From the NCBI RefSeq assembly GCF_900116645.1, contig NZ_FPBO01000003.1:124001-188000 (forward strand): a stretch of 64,000 nucleotides of DNA. The letters run 5' to 3'. The notes beneath the pieces were generated by a model. The model saw nothing but the letters and a program-made list of their open reading frames with translations. It was not told the DNA's origin and ran no database searches. The stretch's first letter is position 1; every line of letters starts with the position of its first letter. The position numbers were made by a program, and so were the translations under genes. Below, one piece after another: positions 63,751 to 64,000 of the stretch. This DNA comes from Pseudoduganella namucuonensis. GTDB taxonomy: Bacteria; Pseudomonadota; Gammaproteobacteria; Burkholderiales; Burkholderiaceae_D.

Positions 63751-64000
63751 TCAGTTCAGCAGCATGGCGATCTGCAGGGCGGCGTCCTGCGCGGGATTGA
63801 GTTTGAAGCCGCTCTTGGCGTAGCGGTGCCAGCGTCCCAGCACGAAAGCGAGCAGCATGGCGGCGCGCGCGGCCACGTCGTCCTCGTGGCCGTGGCCCTC
63901 GGTGGCGGCCAGGCGCAGCGACTGCTTCAGCGCCAGTTCCACGCGGTCGTGCAGCTGGTTCATGCGCGATTGCAGGCGCTCGTCCTCGTTCACCAGCGCG
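63751..64000 (-). CDS. slmA: Nucleoid occlusion factor SlmA, 3' part
   Basis: The last 80-plus codons of a TetR-fold protein whose 5' end lies beyond the right edge; the frame is open to the boundary. LVNEDERLQSRMNQLHDRVE and LLAFVLGRWHRYAKSGFKLNP match the C-terminal region of SlmA, which binds DNA over the nucleoid and blocks FtsZ assembly there. The N-terminal DNA-binding part is not visible. The stop is one base from the pabBC start, suggesting one operon. Confidence 0.8.
   Translation of the reverse strand, partial: ALVNEDERLQSRMNQLHDRVELALKQSLRLAATEGHGHEDDVAARAAMLLAFVLGRWHRYAKSGFKLNPAQDAALQIAMLLN

Overview
The window is high-GC chromosomal DNA from a betaproteobacterium, most likely Oxalobacteraceae (Massilia, Duganella or Pseudoduganella type). 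The basis is the order mnmG-rsmG-parA-parB-atpIBEFHAGDC, poly-3-hydroxybutyrate enzymes of Burkholderiales type, a TonB-dependent receptor next to a family 35 glycosidase, and the protein sequence style. This is gene-content recognition; no search was run. I saw no tRNA, rRNA, CRISPR array, prophage or classical insertion sequence.

Layout. 0-3 kb: the 3' part of a chemotaxis receptor, a REP-associated tyrosine transposase (RAYT) flanked by its own palindromes, and mtnN. 3-7 kb: a membrane GGDEF-EAL protein lying between three diverged copies of a module of about 220 bp, built from DnaA boxes, a DnaA-trio-like tract and GTWWAC hexamers at almost fixed spacing. 7-14.6 kb: nitronate monooxygenase, a GMC dehydrogenase and a branched-chain-amino-acid-type ABC transporter (livG, livF, binding protein, livH, livM). 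14.6-18.9 kb: 3-hydroxybutyrate oligomer hydrolase, an iron-type alcohol dehydrogenase and a TSUP exporter. 18.8-23.5 kb: two strong parS palindromes, mnmG, rsmG, parA and parB. 23.7-31.3 kb: the F1Fo ATP synthase operon, ending in two tandem atpC genes separated by a terminator.

31.3-33.6 kb: a lipoprotein, a VOC protein and rsgA. 33.9-39.3 kb: a GH35 beta-galactosidase and a TonB-dependent receptor. 39.3-46.1 kb: a compact divergent cluster built around polyamine chemistry and the membrane: speD, a Gly-rich microprotein, a DUF4178 protein, an SPFH-SHOCT protein and DUF350 on the minus strand, and a membrane aminopropyltransferase with a Tat-type FAD oxidoreductase on the plus strand. 46.2-52 kb: galactonate catabolism (dgoD, dgoK, dgoA, an SMP-30 lactonase), an orphan arabinose-type sugar-binding protein and a LysR regulator. 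52-64 kb: PPK2, a PHB-depolymerase-like protein, glutathione peroxidase, a lipase, a rhodanese plus FtrA-type regulator, DUF1428, two overlapping histidine kinase genes, a fused pabB-pabC gene and the 3' end of slmA.

Two themes stand out. First, chromosome maintenance: DnaA-box modules, parS, parAB and slmA all occur here, and mnmG, parAB and atp all read rightward, as expected if replication enters from the left. The 3-7 kb modules are therefore a candidate replication origin or DnaA-titration locus. Second, the polyamine-SPFH-DUF4178-DUF350 cluster is a coherent system whose function cannot be read from sequence alone. Sugar use is a third thread: GH35 plus TonB receptor could release galactose, which the dgo genes could degrade after oxidation to galactonate.
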